64,000 nt of DNA. Origin: CAVLDP01 sp963661945. Its GTDB lineage: Bacteria > Bacillota > Clostridia > Lachnospirales > Lachnospiraceae. Under the pieces are notes generated by a model, which saw nothing but the letters and a program-made list of their open reading frames with translations, ran no database searches and was not told the origin of the DNA. The stretch is taken from the NCBI GenBank assembly GCA_963661945.1, contig CAVLDP010000009.1, positions 1-64,000 of the forward strand. The letters are read 5' to 3'. The position numbers were made by a program, and so were the translations under genes. This document shows, one piece after another, positions 60,484 through 64,000 of the stretch (its first letter is position 1; every line of letters begins with the position of its first letter).

Positions 60484-62328
60484 ATGAGTTCATCATTTTT
60501 CGGATTATCGGTAGCTTCCACAGGCCTTAATGCCTTTCAAGCTGCAATCAATACAACAGCAAATAACATCTCTAATGTGCAGACCAAGGGCTACAGTAAG
60601 CAGCAGGTTACCCTGGAGGAGTCCAGTTCTCTTCGTGCCTTTCAGAAGTACGGAACGACTGGTACGGGTGTTACAGCGACTGGCGTAGTTCAGCTTCGCG
60701 ACCAGTACTACGATGAGAAATATTGGAACAACCAGTCTAAGTACGGAGAATATGACCGCAAGCTCTACTATATGGAGCAGGTTGAGAATTATTTCACAGA
60801 TGATTCGACGGTAGAGGGCTTCTCAACCATCTATGCCAAGATGTTCAATGCCCTGAATGCGCTTAGTTCGAGCGCTGGTGACACTTCCGCCAGAAATGAA
60901 TTTATCTCAGATGCATCAGAGCTGATGCAGTACTTTAATTCCGTTGGCATAGAGCTTCAGGAGCTTCAGTCTACGGTAAATGATGAAATCAAATCTACTG
61001 TGGATAATATCAATTCTATCGCAGAGAAGATTGCATCCTTGAACAAGCAGATTAATGTTATCGAGATGTCAGGAAGTCATGCCAATGAGCTCCGTGATGA
61101 GAGAGCAAATCTGGTGGATGAGCTATCTGAGATTGTTCCGGTTACTGTAACAGAGACGGATGTTACGAATACCAACTATCCGAATATGGATACGGGAGCT
61201 ACGAATTTCACGATTAAGATTAATGGTAATCTCCTGGTAGATAACTTCGAGTGGAATACCCTTACCACGACAACGAGAGCCACGAAGGATAACCAGAGTG
61301 ATGTCTCAGGACTCTACGATGTAATCTGGTCGAATTCCGGAGCTGAGCTTAATATCAATTCCGCTACGATGACGGGAGGCTTAAAGGCCCTTTTCCAGAT
61401 TCGAGATGGCAATAATAATGAGAATCTGACTGGTCGAATCACGAAGATTGAAGGCTCGAATATAACCATTGAGAAGGCATCCATCACAGATATCAATTCC
61501 ATGAATATGTCAGAGTCTGGAACGCTATCTGTGAATAATACGGAATATATCTATGATTCCTTTAGCTTTGAGACAGATGCGGACGGCAATGTTACGTCCT
61601 ATACCTTCCATCTGGCGCAGGCGGTTGATGGCGATGTCATGGCCAGAATGATGAGTAATACCGCTGAGATTGGAAATGGAGTCAATTTCAAGGGAATTCC
61701 TTATTATCTGAATCAGATGTCCTCATATCTCAGGAATTTTGCTGAGATGTTCAATGACATTGAGATGTCCGGTGTGGATTATAATGGCGACGCCATGAAT
61801 GCCTTCTTCGTCTGCAAGGATTTAACTTCTGGTGAAGAGATTACATTTAACACATCAACAGATTATGATGGAGCTACGTTTACACAGAGCTCTGTTGCGG
61901 CGTCCTCGAACACCTACTATAGACTTACAGCACTAAACTGTAAGATCGCAGATGCATCTACTGCGGATGCTAAGATTTTCGCTACAAGTACCGATATATC
62001 TAATGGTGTAGATGATGCATCACTTGTGACCAAGCTTCTGAAGCTGGAGAGCGATACGACCATATTCCGAGGATGTGGTGGAGATGATTTCCTCCAGTGT
62101 ATTTATTCCGATATTACGGTAGATACACAGCAGTGTACGACCTTTGTGGACAATTATTCCAGTATTGCTACTACCATTTCGAATCAGAGAACATCCATCT
62201 CTGGCGTAGATGAGGATGAAGAGGCGATTGACCTGGTGAAGTTTCAGAATGCCTACAATCTGGCTTCAAAGTGCATCTCAGTTCTGTCCGAGATGTATGA
62301 ACAGCTTATTCTTAATACAGGAGTATAG
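60484..62328 (+). CDS. flgK: Hook-filament junction protein FlgK (copy 2)
   Basis: A 614-residue paralogue of the preceding protein. Its N terminus (LNAFQAAINTTANNISNVQT, then KGYSKQQVTLEES) is closer to classical FlgK than that of copy 1, and its C terminus is AIDLVKFQNAYNLASKCISV. The middle holds a Thr/Asn-rich domain. GGAGGG precedes the ATG. Either the two form a mixed junction or one has a separate role; sequence alone does not decide. Confidence 0.93.
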   Translation: MSSSFFGLSVASTGLNAFQAAINTTANNISNVQTKGYSKQQVTLEESSSLRAFQKYGTTGTGVTATGVVQLRDQYYDEKYWNNQSKYGEYDRKLYYMEQVENYFTDDSTVEGFSTIYAKMFNALNALSSSAGDTSARNEFISDASELMQYFNSVGIELQELQSTVNDEIKSTVDNINSIAEKIASLNKQINVIEMSGSHANELRDERANLVDELSEIVPVTVTETDVTNTNYPNMDTGATNFTIKINGNLLVDNFEWNTLTTTTRATKDNQSDVSGLYDVIWSNSGAELNINSATMTGGLKALFQIRDGNNNENLTGRITKIEGSNITIEKASITDINSMNMSESGTLSVNNTEYIYDSFSFETDADGNVTSYTFHLAQAVDGDVMARMMSNTAEIGNGVNFKGIPYYLNQMSSYLRNFAEMFNDIEMSGVDYNGDAMNAFFVCKDLTSGEEITFNTSTDYDGATFTQSSVAASSNTYYRLTALNCKIADASTADAKIFATSTDISNGVDDASLVTKLLKLESDTTIFRGCGGDDFLQCIYSDITVDTQQCTTFVDNYSSIATTISNQRTSISGVDEDEEAIDLVKFQNAYNLASKCISVLSEMYEQLILNTGV

Positions 62329-62339
62329 GAGGTAGAATC

Positions 62340-63926
62340 ATGAGAGTTACGAATAACATGATTATGTCCAATGCGAATTCGAATATAAATGGAACCAAGG
62401 TATCTGTGGACAAGGCAAATACACAGATGACAACTCAGAAGAAGATTTCGAGACCTTCGGAGGATCCGGTTACCGCAATTCGTTCTCTTCGACTTAGCAC
62501 CTCACTCAGCAAGATTAACCAATATTACGAGAAGAACATCCCGGATGCCAAGTCCTGGCTTGAAGTGACAGAGACTGCTGTTACGAATATGAAGTCCATT
62601 ATTACAGATTTTCGTACGCTGGCGGTTACTGGTTCGACAGGAACTCTTACAGCATCAGATAGGGAATCCATTCTGACACAGCTTCAGTCCTTACAGGAGG
62701 AGATTTATTCTGAGGGTAACGCGGATTACGCTGGACGAACCGTATTTACAGGATACCGCACCGATCAGACTCTGACCTTCTCGGAAGAGGAAGCAGACAC
62801 AAGCTATGAGATTACAGAGACCTTTGATGCGGTGGATGATATCCTTAAGAAGGATTATTACAATGGTGATAATACCTGTCCAACGACAGGAGATGAGATT
62901 CTGAACAATGATATCTATGATATGACACAGTCCAGTTATTACAGAATCCGTCTATCTTATGATGAGATTGATAGCGTAAAGTCTATGAAGCTTGGCAATA
63001 CGGATTATGATATGACGACTGCAACAGATACGGTAGCGACAGTGAATGGTGTGGATTACACCTATCAGACCCTGACCGGTGCAAATGGTGAGAAGATGTA
63101 TGTCTTCGAGACAGAAGCAGATTGGGCGGCTGTGATTGGCAGCAAGGACTTAGATAGTGATTATGATACAGCCATGATCAAGGAGACAGGTGAGCTTGTG
63201 ATGGGAGATTCCGTTGCAGCAGATCTTAAGTCTTCTAAGGCCAAGGTCTCAATTACCTATGATAAGACAGGCTTTGAGAAGGGAGAACTCAGACCGGAAT
63301 ATTATTTCAATTGCATCGATACCTCTGATCAGGATTCCAATAACTGGATTACCTACCAGAAATACGATGATACCGGAGCTGAAATCAACTACGATATTGC
63401 TTATACCGTATCGACCAATCAGCAGCTTGTTGTGAATCTTGAGGCATCCGATGTCTTTGATTCATCCATTCGTCAGGATATTCAGGATATGATTAGCGCG
63501 GTTGACTCTGCTGTAAGTGCGCATGAGAAGCTGACGAAGGTTCAGACGATGATTGGTGAGGAACAGTACGCATCAGAGGAATATCAGACGAAGCTTGCAG
63601 AATGGGAAGATGCGCTTCAGAAAGAAGCGGATTATTATGATGATAATCTGACCAACCTCTTTAGTTCCTATATTACTTCGGGTGATAACTATCTGAGTGA
63701 TATTTCACTTACCCTAACCAAGATTGGTTGTAAGGTCGATCAACTGGAACTCGCGGAGGACCGTATGAGTGATCAGCAGGAGACGGTTGAGGATCTGCAG
63801 TCTACCAATGATGATATTGATTTGTCAGAGATTATCTTGTCATATACGTCAGCCTATACCGCTTATCAGTCAGCACTTACCGCTGCTGGCAAGCTGGGCT
63901 CCGTTTCACTACTTAACTATATCTAA
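62340..63926 (+). CDS. flgL: Hook-filament junction protein FlgL
   Basis: A 528-residue HAP3, longer than the usual 300 or so because of a central Asp/Thr-rich domain (about residues 145-360). The flagellin-type N terminus reads MRVTNNMIMSNANSNINGTK, then ISRPSEDPVTAIRSLRLSTS. The C-terminal coiled helices include LELAEDRMSDQQETVEDLQ and EIILSYTSAYTAYQSALTAA. AGGAGG precedes the ATG. Confidence 0.93.
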   Translation: MRVTNNMIMSNANSNINGTKVSVDKANTQMTTQKKISRPSEDPVTAIRSLRLSTSLSKINQYYEKNIPDAKSWLEVTETAVTNMKSIITDFRTLAVTGSTGTLTASDRESILTQLQSLQEEIYSEGNADYAGRTVFTGYRTDQTLTFSEEEADTSYEITETFDAVDDILKKDYYNGDNTCPTTGDEILNNDIYDMTQSSYYRIRLSYDEIDSVKSMKLGNTDYDMTTATDTVATVNGVDYTYQTLTGANGEKMYVFETEADWAAVIGSKDLDSDYDTAMIKETGELVMGDSVAADLKSSKAKVSITYDKTGFEKGELRPEYYFNCIDTSDQDSNNWITYQKYDDTGAEINYDIAYTVSTNQQLVVNLEASDVFDSSIRQDIQDMISAVDSAVSAHEKLTKVQTMIGEEQYASEEYQTKLAEWEDALQKEADYYDDNLTNLFSSYITSGDNYLSDISLTLTKIGCKVDQLELAEDRMSDQQETVEDLQSTNDDIDLSEIILSYTSAYTAYQSALTAAGKLGSVSLLNYI

Positions 63927-63941
63927 TATGGAGGAAGGATA

Positions 63942-64000
63942 ATGAGAGTAAATACGAGACTGTTTGGGGAGATTGATATTGAGGACGAGAAGATTATTGT
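63942..64000 (+). CDS. fliW: Flagellar assembly factor FliW (partial, cut by window end)
   Basis: Only the first 19 codons are present, reading MRVNTRLFGEIDIEDEKII, which matches the start of FliW, the flagellin-binding antagonist of CsrA. GGAGGAAGG precedes the ATG. Position directly after flgL is where fliW, usually followed by csrA, is found in Firmicutes. Confidence 0.8.
   Translation, partial: MRVNTRLFGEIDIEDEKII

Overview
The window reads as a chromosomal segment of a motile, anaerobic, low-to-mid GC Firmicute of the Lachnospiraceae type (Butyrivibrio / Pseudobutyrivibrio / Lachnospira-like; family-level inference from gene content, not from a search). Supporting signs are strong purine-rich ribosome binding sites, TTGACA/TATAAT promoters, a SAM-I riboswitch ahead of metK, a split transketolase, a GlgC/GlgD pair, a short ProRS, an [FeFe] hydrogenase-like protein behind a perfect Rex operator, and a sigma-28 driven flgM-flgN-flgK-flgK-flgL-fliW operon with two FlgK paralogues. 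There are no phage, transposon, CRISPR or rRNA features; almost all of it is housekeeping DNA in good coding condition.

Layout. 1-2980: initiator tRNA and tRNA-Phe, a D-2-hydroxyacid dehydrogenase and glucose-6-phosphate isomerase. 3020-12240 (minus strand): a zinc-dependent phospholipase C-like protein with a small tail-anchored partner, then a five-gene oligopeptide ABC importer oppABCDF with unusually large OppA and OppC, then a small membrane protein. 12240-18050 (plus): a structured intergenic region, an ATPase with degenerate motifs, the two transketolase subunits plus a small coupled protein, and a repeat-rich surface protein preceded by four 11-bp direct repeats. 18160-20950: glgC-glgD-spoVG. 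21050-27220: pth-mfd-lipoprotein-murA. 27256-28485 (minus): HD-GYP protein. 28590-33833: SAM riboswitch-metK, a two-component system, a DUF4422 protein and a pseudouridine synthase. 33858-38015: proS, cca (apparently leaderless) and a PEGA lipoprotein. 38097-43063: hup-rqcP-divIC-tilS-hpt-ftsH. 43064-46936: a candidate C-rich small RNA, a GH13 glucosidase and the Rex-controlled hydrogenase. 46953-52820: a large membrane-anchored protein with a degenerate C39-like end, an LTA-synthase-like enzyme with an added C-terminal domain, and galM. 52900-57660: class A PBP, ROK glucokinase and an MCP. 57735-64000: the flagellar hook-filament junction operon, cut by the window edge within fliW.

How it fits together. 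spoVG-pth-mfd and hup-rqcP-divIC-tilS-hpt-ftsH follow the order of the ancient Bacillus spoVG-to-ftsH region, but the sporulation genes that normally sit inside it (spoVT, yabP, yabQ, spoIIE) are absent, pointing to a lineage that has lost sporulation. Carbon handling recurs across the window: glucokinase, Pgi, transketolase, glycogen synthesis (GlgCD), intracellular alpha-glucan cleavage (GH13) and galactose entry (GalM). The cell-envelope theme is MurA, PBP1, LTA-synthase-like protein, DivIC and surface lipoproteins.

Most rewarding items for follow-up: the 4 x 11-bp TTAAG array before the surface-protein gene, the perfect Rex site before the hydrogenase, the possible leaderless cca message, the C-rich hairpin RNA candidate after ftsH, the internally duplicated extracytoplasmic insertion in OppC, and the ATPase with both Walker B and nuclease residues replaced. 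I did not find a clear, wholly new multi-gene defence or mobile system.
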